A stretch of 64,000 nt of DNA, taken from positions 1 through 64,000 of the forward strand of contig NZ_RCZP01000026.1 in NCBI RefSeq assembly GCF_006438825.1. The letters are read 5' to 3'. Below the pieces are notes generated by a model. The model worked only from the letters and a program-made list of their open reading frames with translations. It did no database searches and was not told where the DNA came from. Positions within the stretch are counted from its first letter, which is position 1. Each line of letters opens with the position of its first letter. This stretch comes from Muricoccus nepalensis. GTDB taxonomy: Bacteria; Pseudomonadota; Alphaproteobacteria; Acetobacterales; Acetobacteraceae. Of the stretch, positions 29,922-37,975 are shown one piece after another. Made by a program: the position numbers and the translations under genes.

Positions 29922-30887
29922 ATGAGGGTGGACATCTTGGCCGACGAAAAAGCTGCCCATTCTCCCGCTTTGACGGCCCTGGTTTTTCAGTCGCACCTGA
30001 TTACCCCGGGCATTTTGCGGCAATTCCGGAAACTGCAGCAGGCCTGCCCTGCGCATTACCGGGTGTTTTTCCTCATGCATGTTCCGCCGGGAACGCCGAA
30101 GCCCGAGGCGCTGAAGGAACTGCCGCATCATTTCGTCACCACGCCCGAGATCCGCACGCCCGAATACCCCGGCAAATCGGCGGGTGGGTCGGACTGGTCG
30201 ATCTGGGGCGGCGGGCACACGGACCTGCCGGGCATGCACTTCTACCGGCATCACCCCGGCTTCGAGCGCTACTGGTTCATGGAGTACGACGTTCGCTGGA
30301 GCGGCCGGTGGGAGCGCTTCTTCGCCAGCTTCGAGAACAGCCAGGCAGACCTCCTCGCAACAACCATGCGGACGGCGGAGACGCAGCCCAACTGGTGGAT
30401 GTGGGCGCTGTTCGGCGCGCCCGAGGGGCCGAGCGCCGTTCTGCCCAACTTCCGCTGGGAGGACCGCGTGGGCTGCCTGATGCCCCTGTTCCGGGCCAGC
30501 GCGCGCGCGATGAAGGTCATGGACAGCGCCTATCGCGAGGGATGGACGGGGCATTGCGAGGTCACCTGGCCGACGCTCCTTCGGAACGCCGGGCTGCGGC
30601 TGGAGGACATCGGGGGGCTGGGCGAGTTCGTCGCGCCGGAGAACCGCGGTCGCTTCTACAGGAACTCGCTCGTCAGCGGGACGCATTGCCCCGGAACCTT
30701 CGTCTTCCGTCCGGCCAAGCTGCCCCTGCCGCGGCTGCGCCGGAACATGCTCTGGCATCCGATTAAGCCGCTCGACGTCACGCTGGGGATCACCGGGCGC
30801 GAGCACTACTGGGAATTTCACCGTCGCCTGCGGAGCTTCCTGCAGTCCCGGAAGGCGGCCTGGGGAACCTCGCGACGCGATGCCTGA
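29922..30887 (+). CDS. glycosyltransferase-like protein (DUF3405-like)
   Basis: About 321 aa. TTG (29916), ATG (29922) and GTG (29928) are all possible starts and the ribosome binding site does not decide. The protein begins with VFQSHLITPGILRQF and VFFLMHVPPG, a GT-A-like alternation of strands and helices. The central WFMEYDVRWSGRWERFF (near residue 115) resembles the metal/nucleotide-binding core of DUF3405 proteins, considered glycosyltransferase-like. A C-terminal basic stretch (RLRRNMLWHPIKP) follows. Soluble, no signal peptide. Its position between a nucleotide-sugar enzyme and export-type genes suggests a role in polymer assembly. The donor is unknown. Confidence 0.6.
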   Translation: MRVDILADEKAAHSPALTALVFQSHLITPGILRQFRKLQQACPAHYRVFFLMHVPPGTPKPEALKELPHHFVTTPEIRTPEYPGKSAGGSDWSIWGGGHTDLPGMHFYRHHPGFERYWFMEYDVRWSGRWERFFASFENSQADLLATTMRTAETQPNWWMWALFGAPEGPSAVLPNFRWEDRVGCLMPLFRASARAMKVMDSAYREGWTGHCEVTWPTLLRNAGLRLEDIGGLGEFVAPENRGRFYRNSLVSGTHCPGTFVFRPAKLPLPRLRRNMLWHPIKPLDVTLGITGREHYWEFHRRLRSFLQSRKAAWGTSRRDA

Positions 30888-30940
30888 GGGAAACGGCAGC
30901 AGCCCGTTTAACATAGGACGATGCGCGGCCTTGATTCGAA

Positions 30941-32044
30941 ATGGTGCTGTCCTTGGATGATGCGGATCGCATGCTTCGCGAAGGACCTGATTCGGTAATG
31001 GCGGCTGGACTTCCGGGCGATGGCTCCGAACGGCCGGCGGACGACTTGCCGGCGCGTGCGCGCGGGCCCTGGGCCCGGTACATCGCGACCGTGGCGGCGA
31101 CGTTCAGCGCCCTCTTCGTCGGCTACATGGCGACGATCGTGGCGCTGGACAAAGCGGGTCTCCTGCCCCCGCCCGCCCTCGTCAACGAGATCTGCGCCGA
31201 CGAGAAGCTCACTTGGCTGCGCAACAACCCGCCCGAGGCGCCGAACCTCCTCATCGTCGGCTCCTCGCTCGCCTGGCGGGGCATCGACAGCCAGCAGTTC
31301 GTCCAGCGGGTTCCGGCGGCCCGCCCGCTGAACGGCGGCGTCTGCCACGCGGGCATCGACCAGTCGACCTGGGTGGCGCGCTACCTTATCCGCCACTTCC
31401 CGTCGGTGCAGAGCGCGCTTCTCGTGGTGGCGCCGCAGGACTTCACGAGCTGCGCCCAGAAGCCGGATCAGCTCTTCGATCCCGGGACGGTCGACGCCTA
31501 CGTCTTCGACCGGCGCTGGCTCTACCCCTTCTACATTACCCAGTTCGACCCCGTGTCGCTCGCCCGCAACGCCGGGCACATCGCCGATCTCCGGGCGGCG
31601 CACGGCGAAGTCGAATCCCTCATCATGACGCGCTTCGGGGACGGGCCGCTGAACGCCCCGGGTAACCGCGGGCTTCTCTACGGTCCCGTGAAGCGGCTGG
31701 ACGCCTCCTGCTTCACGGCGCTGCGGAGCTTCGCCCTCTCGCTCGCGGAGGGCGGGCGGCATCTCTTCGTGACCACCGCGCCGCTGCATCCCGGCTGGCG
31801 GGAGCGCTACGATCCCTCGGGCGAGCTGCACCAGGCCTTCGTGGCGGGGGTGCGTGCGGCGCTCGCCGAGGTGGGGACGACCTCCTTCTGGGACGGGGCG
31901 ACGGTGTTCGGGGGCGAGGCGTCGGAGTTCACCGACGCCATCCACGTCAACTGGCCGGCGGCTCAGCGCTTCACCGCGGAGCTGGTGCGGGCCTTCCGGG
32001 ACTACCGCGCCTCCTCCGGCGCACGCCCCCTGAGCCAGCTCTAG
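30941..32044 (+). CDS. membrane-anchored SGNH/AlgJ-DltD-like protein, partner of MBOAT
   Basis: 367 aa. One membrane segment (residues about 46-66, YIATVAATFSALFVGYMATIVAL) places the rest outside. The domain has an SGNH-like serine in LLIVGSSLAWRGID (Gly107-Ser108-Ser109) and a catalytic-type Asp/His pair in TDAIHVN (Asp332, His335). This gives the Ser-Asp-His set of SGNH hydrolases and of AlgJ/AlgX and DltD. It is 16 nt upstream of an MBOAT gene, the classical pairing in which MBOAT passes an acyl group across the membrane and the SGNH protein places it on a polymer. The start is the first of several possible; an internal ATG at 30998 is an alternative. Confidence 0.72.
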   Translation: MVLSLDDADRMLREGPDSVMAAGLPGDGSERPADDLPARARGPWARYIATVAATFSALFVGYMATIVALDKAGLLPPPALVNEICADEKLTWLRNNPPEAPNLLIVGSSLAWRGIDSQQFVQRVPAARPLNGGVCHAGIDQSTWVARYLIRHFPSVQSALLVVAPQDFTSCAQKPDQLFDPGTVDAYVFDRRWLYPFYITQFDPVSLARNAGHIADLRAAHGEVESLIMTRFGDGPLNAPGNRGLLYGPVKRLDASCFTALRSFALSLAEGGRHLFVTTAPLHPGWRERYDPSGELHQAFVAGVRAALAEVGTTSFWDGATVFGGEASEFTDAIHVNWPAAQRFTAELVRAFRDYRASSGARPLSQL

Positions 32045-32060
32045 GAGGGATCTGAGGGGC

Positions 32061-33662
32061 ATGCTGTTCAACTCGGCCGCCTTCATCCTCGGCTTCCTGC
32101 CCGTCGCCTGGGTGGTCTTCTTCGCCCTTGGCACGCGGGGCTACTTCCGCGCCGCCGTCGTCTGGCTCACGGCGGCCTCGCTGTTCTTCTACGGGTGGTG
32201 GAACCCGCTCTACGTCCCGCTGCTCATGAGCTCCATGGCGGCGAACTACGCGCTTGGCCGGCGCCTCTCGCGCCACCAGAGCCGGCCGCTGCTCCTGGCG
32301 GGCATCGCGGGCAACCTCCTGCTGCTGGGCTACTACAAATACGCGGGCTTCCTCGTGCAGACAGCGAACGACGTGTCGGGCGCGGCCTTCCCCATCCCCG
32401 AGATCGCGCTGCCGCTCGCGATGTCCTTCTTCACGTTCCAGCAGATCGCCTTCCTGATCGACGCCTATGACGGCGTGGCGGAGGAGACGAACTTCGCCAA
32501 CTACGGCATGTTCATCACCTTCTTCCCGCACCTGATCGCGGGGCCCATCACCCATCACAAGGAGATGCTGCCGCAGTTCGACGACAGCCGCATCTTCCGC
32601 CCGCAGCCGTCGATGATCGCGCTCGGCCTCACGCTCTTCATCATCGGGTTGTGCAAGAAGGTCCTCCTGGCGGACACCGCCTCGCACTGGGTGTCGCCCG
32701 TCTTCGAGGGGGCCGCCGGGGGCGTGCCGCCCGTGCTGACCGACGCCTGGCTCGGCGCGCTCTCCTACGCCCTGCAGATTTACTTCGACTTCTCCGGCTA
32801 CACCGACATGGCGATCGGCGTGGGGATGCTGTTCGGCATCCGCCTGCCGCGCAACTTCAACTCGCCCTACAAGGCGCGAAACATCATCGAGTTCTGGTCG
32901 CGCTGGCACATGACGCTGACGCGCTTCCTGACGGCTTACCTCTACAACCCCCTGGCGCTGCACCTGACGCGCGCGCGGCTGCAGAAGGGCAAGCCCGGGC
33001 TCAAGCGGGGCAAGACCTCGCCGGCCGCCTTCCTGCAGCTCGTGGCCGTGCCCACCGTGCTCACGATGTTCCTGGCGGGGCTCTGGCACGGGGCGGGCTG
33101 GCAGTTCATCGCCTTCGGCGTGCTCCACGGCCTGTACCTCACGGTCAACCACGCCTGGCGCACCTTCAAGGCCTCGCGCGGCTGGACGATGGACAGCCCG
33201 CGCGCCTTCCCGCGCGCCGTGGCCGTGCTCACCACCTTCCTCTGCGTGATCGTCGCGCTCGTCTTCTTCCGGGCGGCGAGCGTGCCGGCGGCGGTCAGCA
33301 TCCTCTCGGGCATGCTCGGGCAGAACGGCGCGGTTCTGCCTGATATCCTCGCGAAGCTGCCGGGCGTCTGGCGCACCGCCACGGCGCTCGGCTTCGAGTT
33401 CGCGCCGGGGCCGCCGCTGAGCCAAGCCCTGCTCCTCGTTGCATTCCTGCTGATCGTCTGGACGCTGCCGAACTCCCAGGAATGGCTCGGCCGCTTCGAG
33501 ACGGCCTTCGGAAGCTCGGTGAAGGACGCGGCGCGGCGGCGCGGGCTGCTCTCCTGGCAGCCGACGATGGCGTTTGGCGTCATCGTCGGCGTGGCGGGGT
33601 TCTTCGCCATCCTGCGGGCCCTCTCCGCCGCGCCGACCGAATTTCTTTACTTCCAGTTCTGA
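32061..33662 (+). CDS. MBOAT family membrane O-acyltransferase (AlgI/DltB type)
   Basis: 533 aa, about 11-12 membrane helices, with GAGGGATCTGAGGGG upstream. Family motifs: the N-terminal LFNSAAFILGFLPVAW; SFFTFQQIAFLIDAY near residue 125; FFPHLIAGPITHHKEMLPQF near 155; YFDFSGYTDMAIGVGMLFGI near 240; FWSRWHMTLTRFL with His283; and the invariant active-site His343 in GLWHGAGWQF. MBOATs of this branch transfer acyl groups from a cytoplasmic carrier to extracellular polysaccharide or teichoic acid. An SGNH partner lies upstream and an ACP downstream, so the acyl donor here is probably that ACP. Confidence 0.92.
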   Translation: MLFNSAAFILGFLPVAWVVFFALGTRGYFRAAVVWLTAASLFFYGWWNPLYVPLLMSSMAANYALGRRLSRHQSRPLLLAGIAGNLLLLGYYKYAGFLVQTANDVSGAAFPIPEIALPLAMSFFTFQQIAFLIDAYDGVAEETNFANYGMFITFFPHLIAGPITHHKEMLPQFDDSRIFRPQPSMIALGLTLFIIGLCKKVLLADTASHWVSPVFEGAAGGVPPVLTDAWLGALSYALQIYFDFSGYTDMAIGVGMLFGIRLPRNFNSPYKARNIIEFWSRWHMTLTRFLTAYLYNPLALHLTRARLQKGKPGLKRGKTSPAAFLQLVAVPTVLTMFLAGLWHGAGWQFIAFGVLHGLYLTVNHAWRTFKASRGWTMDSPRAFPRAVAVLTTFLCVIVALVFFRAASVPAAVSILSGMLGQNGAVLPDILAKLPGVWRTATALGFEFAPGPPLSQALLLVAFLLIVWTLPNSQEWLGRFETAFGSSVKDAARRRGLLSWQPTMAFGVIVGVAGFFAILRALSAAPTEFLYFQF

Positions 33663-33675
33663 GGGGACGACGGCC

Positions 33676-35631
33676 TTGGATCAGCAGAGCGTCCAGCCTC
33701 CCCAGGCCCCGGAGGAGGCCGATCTCGCCTGGCTGCCGGCGCATCCCGACCTGTCGGCGGCCCTCGCGGCCGCGCGCCGCCTGCCGCAGCCGGCGGAGCG
33801 GGTGCGGGCGGCGGCCGAGCTCGCCGGCTACCGCCACAACTTCCTCGCCGCGGGGCGGATCGACCGGCTGGCCTCCCTCGACGCCGTGCCGCCGGCGGAG
33901 CTGCGCGGCCTCGGCCTCTTCCCCCTTCGGCTCGCGATTCTCGCCTCTCACACCGTGGACCACCTCTTCCCGGCGCTGCGGGTGGCGGGGCTCGGGCGGC
34001 GGCTGGCGCTCGACCTGCGCGTCGCGCCCTACGGGCAGTACCGCCAGGTGCTGCTCGGGCCGCCCACGGAGCTCGACGAGTTCTCGCCCCAGCTCGTGCT
34101 GCTCGCCCTCGACGAGGCGGAGTTCCAGCTCGGCCTGCCGCTCGAGGCGGGCGAGGCGGAGGTCGAGGAGGCGGTGGCGCGCCGCGTCGAGGAGGTGCGG
34201 CACCTCTGGCGCCGGGCGCGGGAGCGCTACGGCGCGACGGTCGTGCAGCAGACGATCGTCAACACCGCGCCGCCGCTGTTCGGCAACTTCGAGGGCCTCG
34301 TCGCCGCCGCGCCCGGGGCGCTGGTGGAGCGGCTGAACGCCGGTCTGCGGCGCGCGGCCCGGGAGGAGGGCGTGCTGCTGCTCGACCTCGCCTGGCAGGT
34401 GGCGCGGGACGGGGCGGCGCGGTGGCTGGACCCCGTCCGCTGGCACCAGGCGAAGCAGCTCGTCAGCCTGCGGAGCGCGCCGCTCTACGGGGACCTCCTG
34501 GCGCGGGTAGCGGCGGCCGTCGCCGGCCTCTCCCGCAAGTGCCTCGTGCTGGACCTCGACAACACGCTCTGGGGCGGGGTGATCGGGGATGACGGGCTGG
34601 GCGGGATCGTGCTCGGCCAGGGCAGCGCGGCCGGGGAGGCCTATGCGGGCTTCCAGCGCTACTGCGGCCTGCTGGGCGCGCGCGGCGTCATCCTCGCGGT
34701 CTGCTCGAAGAACGACGAGGCGAACGCCGTCGAGGCCTTCGACAAGCACCCGGAGATGGTTCTCCGCCGCGACCAGATCGCAGCCTTCGTCGCCAACTGG
34801 ACGGACAAGGCCGCGAACCTGCGGGACATCGCGGCGACGCTGAACATCGGCATCGACAGCCTCGTCTTCGTCGACGACAACCCGGCGGAGCGGGCGATCG
34901 TGCGGCGGGAGCTGCCCATGGTGGCGGTGCCGGAGCTGCCCGAGGACGTCGCGGGCTACGCCGCCCGCTTGGCGGAGGCCGGCTACTTCGAGGCGGCGGC
35001 CTTCACGGCCGACGACGCGCAGCGCGGCCGGCAATACGCCCTGAACGCCGAGCGGCAGAGGGCCAGCCAGACCTCCTCGACGGACATGGAAGGGTTCCTG
35101 CGCAGTCTCGAGATGGTGATGGACGCGGCCCCGATCGCGCCCGTCGACCTCGCGCGGGTCACGCAGCTCACCAACAAGACGAACCAGTTCAACCTGACGA
35201 CGCGCCGCTACACGGAAGCCGAGATCGCGCAGGTGATGGAGGACCCCTCCTCCGTCACCCTCCGCGTGCGGCTGGCCGATCGCTTCGGCGACAACGGGCT
35301 GATCGCGGTGGTGCTCGCGCGCCCCGCGGGGGAGGGCGCGCTCGCGATCGACACCTGGCTGATGAGCTGCCGCGTCCTCGGGCGGGGCGTCGAGCGGGCG
35401 ATGCTGCAGAGCCTCGTCCGCGCGGCGTCCGCCCGGGGGGCGAGGGCGCTGATCGGCGTCTACCGGCCGACCGCGAAGAACGGCATGGTGAGCGACCACT
35501 ACGCGAAGCTGGGCTTCGAGCCGATGCCCCCGCCGCCGGGCGCAGAGGACGGCGCCACCTTCTGGCGGCTGGAGCTCGACCGCTTCGTGGCGCCGGAGCA
35601 CTTCATCTCCATCATGGAAGGGGTTGCATGA
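33676..35631 (+). CDS. HAD-IIIC phosphatase-like / FkbH-type acyl-ACP forming enzyme
   Basis: 651 aa from a TTG at 33676, 13 nt after the MBOAT stop, with GAGGGG upstream. Three parts: an N-terminal SGNH-like region (about 1-280, with QQTIVNTAPP); a HAD-IIIC domain with nucleophile motif VLDLDNTLWGGVIGDDG near 290, VCSKND near 343 and VFVDDNPAER near 397; and a C-terminal GNAT-like region (about 470-640, NKTNQFNLTTRRY, WLMSCRVLGRGVERAML). FkbH proteins take 1,3-bisphosphoglycerate, dephosphorylate it and load glyceryl onto an ACP. The next gene is an ACP overlapping by 4 nt. No polyketide synthase is present, so the product must have another use. Confidence 0.88.
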   Translation: MDQQSVQPPQAPEEADLAWLPAHPDLSAALAAARRLPQPAERVRAAAELAGYRHNFLAAGRIDRLASLDAVPPAELRGLGLFPLRLAILASHTVDHLFPALRVAGLGRRLALDLRVAPYGQYRQVLLGPPTELDEFSPQLVLLALDEAEFQLGLPLEAGEAEVEEAVARRVEEVRHLWRRARERYGATVVQQTIVNTAPPLFGNFEGLVAAAPGALVERLNAGLRRAAREEGVLLLDLAWQVARDGAARWLDPVRWHQAKQLVSLRSAPLYGDLLARVAAAVAGLSRKCLVLDLDNTLWGGVIGDDGLGGIVLGQGSAAGEAYAGFQRYCGLLGARGVILAVCSKNDEANAVEAFDKHPEMVLRRDQIAAFVANWTDKAANLRDIAATLNIGIDSLVFVDDNPAERAIVRRELPMVAVPELPEDVAGYAARLAEAGYFEAAAFTADDAQRGRQYALNAERQRASQTSSTDMEGFLRSLEMVMDAAPIAPVDLARVTQLTNKTNQFNLTTRRYTEAEIAQVMEDPSSVTLRVRLADRFGDNGLIAVVLARPAGEGALAIDTWLMSCRVLGRGVERAMLQSLVRAASARGARALIGVYRPTAKNGMVSDHYAKLGFEPMPPPPGAEDGATFWRLELDRFVAPEHFISIMEGVA

Positions 35632-35870
35632 CCCGGGACGCGATCATGGCCGCGCTGACGGAGGTTTTCCACGAGGTCTTCGACGACGACTCGATCACCC
35701 TGGCCGACACGACGACCGCGGAGGACATCGCGGAATGGGACAGCCAGACGCACATCAACCTCATCCTGGCGGCGGAGATGCGCTTCGGGGTGCGTTTCCG
35801 CACATCGGAGCTGGACGGGCTGAAGAACGTCGGCGACTTCGTGTCGGTGATCGAGCGGAAGCTCGCCTAG
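35628..35870 (+). CDS. acyl carrier protein
   Basis: 80 aa. Its ATG overlaps the TGA of the FkbH-type gene (ATGA). It is acidic and helical, with the phosphopantetheine attachment serine in EWDSQTHINLI (Ser39). This DSxxHI form is typical of stand-alone ACPs paired with FkbH enzymes rather than of fatty-acid AcpP (DSLD). The hydrophobic face of helix II/III (LILAAEMRFGVRF, LDGLKNVGDFV) is intact. I infer that it is loaded by the upstream enzyme and read by the MBOAT. Confidence 0.9.
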   Translation: MTRDAIMAALTEVFHEVFDDDSITLADTTTAEDIAEWDSQTHINLILAAEMRFGVRFRTSELDGLKNVGDFVSVIERKLA

Positions 35871-35893
35871 GCCGCGATTGCGGCGGCGCGGCC
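35870..35893 (+). terminator. weak hairpin after the ACP gene
   Basis: GGCCGCG (35870-35876) and CGCGGCC (35887-35893) around a 10-nt loop. The left arm includes the last base of the ACP stop codon. No U-tract. It may end or attenuate the SGNH-to-ACP transcript before the epimerase gene. Confidence 0.35.
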
Positions 35894-36028
35894 TGACGAA
35901 CCCGCGATTGTGAAAAGCGCGCGGGCCGAAGCGAGTTGCGGGCCTGCCGTGCGCGGATTAATGCCCTACTGCAACGTCGTGATCGGTGGCCGCGCGTCCA
36001 CCAGGCCGGAATCAAGGAGCGCTCATCG

Positions 36029-36616
36029 GTGAAGTTCCAGCGCGGAACGGTTGAGGGTGCCTGCGTGGTGGCGATGGACCGCCGCGGCGACGACCGCGGC
36101 TTCTTCGGCCGCCTTTTCTGCGAGCAGGAGTTCGGGGGCGCGGGCCTCGAGACCCGCTTCGTCCAGGTGAACAACTCGCTGACCGGCCGGCGCGGCACGC
36201 TGCGGGGGATGCACTACCAGCTGCCGCCCGCGGCCGAGGTGAAGGTGGTGCGCTGCATCCGCGGCTCGATCTACGACGTCGTCGCGGATCTGCGGCCGGA
36301 TTCGCCGACCTACGGCCGGTGGTTCGGGGCCGAGCTGAGCGCCGAGAACCGGGACATGATGTACGTGCCGCGCGGCTGCGCGCACGGCTTCATCACGCTG
36401 ACGGACGACGCCGAGGCGCTCTACCTCGTCAGCGCCTTCTACGCGCCCGAGAGGGAACGTGGCCTGCGCCACGACGATCCCTGGCTCGGCATTGAGTGGC
36501 CGATCGAGCCGGTGGAGCTCTCGGAGAAGGACCGGTCCTGGCCCGACTTCGATCCCGAGTACCATGGGGTCGGGCTGATGACCGGCCTGGTGCCCGCGAA
36601 GGAGAAGACGGCGTGA
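36029..36616 (+). CDS. rfbC: dTDP-4-dehydrorhamnose 3,5-epimerase family protein
   Basis: 195 aa from a GTG at 36029 with AAGGAG upstream. RmlC cupin fold with catalytic His62 in LRGMHYQ, Lys72 in EVKVVRC, the VPRGCAHGF motif near 114 and Tyr132 in ALYLVSAFYAPE, all aligned to the family's active-site set. The ending (PDFDPEYHGVG) differs from standard RmlC. No dTDP-sugar genes (rmlA, B or D) are nearby; instead a CDP-glucose synthetase is. The substrate is therefore probably a CDP-4-keto-6-deoxyhexose. Its stop overlaps the GTG of the next gene. Confidence 0.88.
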   Translation: MKFQRGTVEGACVVAMDRRGDDRGFFGRLFCEQEFGGAGLETRFVQVNNSLTGRRGTLRGMHYQLPPAAEVKVVRCIRGSIYDVVADLRPDSPTYGRWFGAELSAENRDMMYVPRGCAHGFITLTDDAEALYLVSAFYAPERERGLRHDDPWLGIEWPIEPVELSEKDRSWPDFDPEYHGVGLMTGLVPAKEKTA

Positions 36617-37965
36617 TCATCGTCGATACGGCGCTCGCGAAGCGCGCGGCCGAGGGAAGGCCCGTCACCGTCGGCATGGTCGGCGCTGGCTTCATGGCGC
36701 GCGGCATCGCCAACCAGATCGTCAACTCGGTGCCCGGCATGCGGCTGGTCGCCATCGCCAACCGGACGATCGGCAACGCGCGCCGCGCCTTCGCCGAGGC
36801 GGGCTGCGAGGAGGTGGAGGAGGCGGCGACGCTCTCCACCCTCGAGGACTGCATCCGCCGCGGCGTGCCCGCCGTGACCGAGGACGCCTTCCTGCTCTGC
36901 GACGCCGCGGGGATCGACTGCCTCATCGACGCGACGGGGGCGGTGGAGCACGGGGCGCAGGTGACGCTGCGCGCGATCGAGCGCGGACGGGACGTCGTCT
37001 CGATGAACGCGGAGCTGGACGGGACCGTCGGCCCCATCCTGCGCCGGCGCGCGGAGGCAGCCGGGGTGCTGCTGACGGGCTGCGACGGCGACCAGCCGGG
37101 CGTGCAGATGAATCTCTGGCGCTTCGTGCGCTCCATCGGGCTGACGCCGGTGATGTGCGGCAACATCAAGGGGCTGCAGGACCCCTACCGGACGCCGGCG
37201 ACCCAGGCCGCCTTCGCCGCGAAGTGGGGCCAGAACCCCGCGATGGTGACGAGCTTCGCCGACGGCACGAAGATCAGCTTCGAGCAGGCCATCGTCGCGA
37301 ACGCGACGGGGATGACGGTGTCGAAGCGCGGCATGACGGGGCTGGACCACGCGGGGCACGTGGACGACCTCACGCGCGTCTACGACGCCGAGGAGCTGAA
37401 GCGGCTGGGCGGCGTCGTGGACTACGTCGTCGGCGCCAAGCCGGGCCCCGGCGTCTACGTGCTGGCCACACATGACGACCCCAAGCAGCGCCACTACCTG
37501 AACCTGTACAAGCTGGGGGAGGGGCCGCTCTACAGCTTCTACACGCCCTATCACCTCTGCCATTTCGAGGTTCCGCTCTCGGTCGCGCGCGCCGTGCTGT
37601 TCCGCGACGCCGTGCTGCAGCCCATCGCGGGCCCGCGCGTGGACGTGGTGGCGACGGCCAAGACGGACCTGCCCGCGGGGCAGGTCATCGACGGGCTGGG
37701 CGGGTTCCACACCTACGGGCAGTGCGAGGCCTACGAGGTCTCCGCGGCGGAGAGGCTGCTGCCGATGGGCCTGGCCGAGGGGTGCCGCCTGCGCCGCGCC
37801 GTGCGGAAGGACCACGTGCTGACCTACGACGACGTCGAGATCCCGGCAGGGCGCGTGGTCGACCGCCTCCGCGCGGAGCAGGATGAGGCCTTCCCCGCCG
37901 CCAGCGCCCCCGTGGCGCGCGAGCTGGCGCCGGCCGGCGCGGAACTTGCCGGCCCCGCCGGCTGA
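36613..37965 (+). CDS. NAD(P)-dependent homoserine-dehydrogenase-like oxidoreductase with SAF domain
   Basis: 450 aa from a GTG at 36613 that overlaps the rfbC stop (GTGA). The Rossmann fold begins VTVGMVGAGFMARGIANQI (glycine motif near residue 20). A mid-domain TGCDGDQPGVQMNLWRFV and GNIKGLQDPYRTP are characteristic of this uncharacterised group. The C-terminal part (about 335-440) resembles a SAF domain (ARAVLFRDAVLQPI through KDHVLTYDDVEIPAGRVV), as in sialic-acid synthase and altronate dehydratase. Such proteins recur in CDP-sugar/O-antigen loci with rfbF and rfbC, where a branched or deoxy-sugar modification is suspected. The reaction is not established. Confidence 0.75.
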   Translation: MIIVDTALAKRAAEGRPVTVGMVGAGFMARGIANQIVNSVPGMRLVAIANRTIGNARRAFAEAGCEEVEEAATLSTLEDCIRRGVPAVTEDAFLLCDAAGIDCLIDATGAVEHGAQVTLRAIERGRDVVSMNAELDGTVGPILRRRAEAAGVLLTGCDGDQPGVQMNLWRFVRSIGLTPVMCGNIKGLQDPYRTPATQAAFAAKWGQNPAMVTSFADGTKISFEQAIVANATGMTVSKRGMTGLDHAGHVDDLTRVYDAEELKRLGGVVDYVVGAKPGPGVYVLATHDDPKQRHYLNLYKLGEGPLYSFYTPYHLCHFEVPLSVARAVLFRDAVLQPIAGPRVDVVATAKTDLPAGQVIDGLGGFHTYGQCEAYEVSAAERLLPMGLAEGCRLRRAVRKDHVLTYDDVEIPAGRVVDRLRAEQDEAFPAASAPVARELAPAGAELAGPAG

Positions 37966-37975
37966 CAGAGGAGCG

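Noticed and set aside
33676-35870. FkbH-ACP pair as part of a polyketide (methoxymalonyl) cluster
   Set aside because: No polyketide synthase, O-methyltransferase or acyl-CoA dehydrogenase is adjacent; the neighbours are MBOAT, SGNH and sugar genes.
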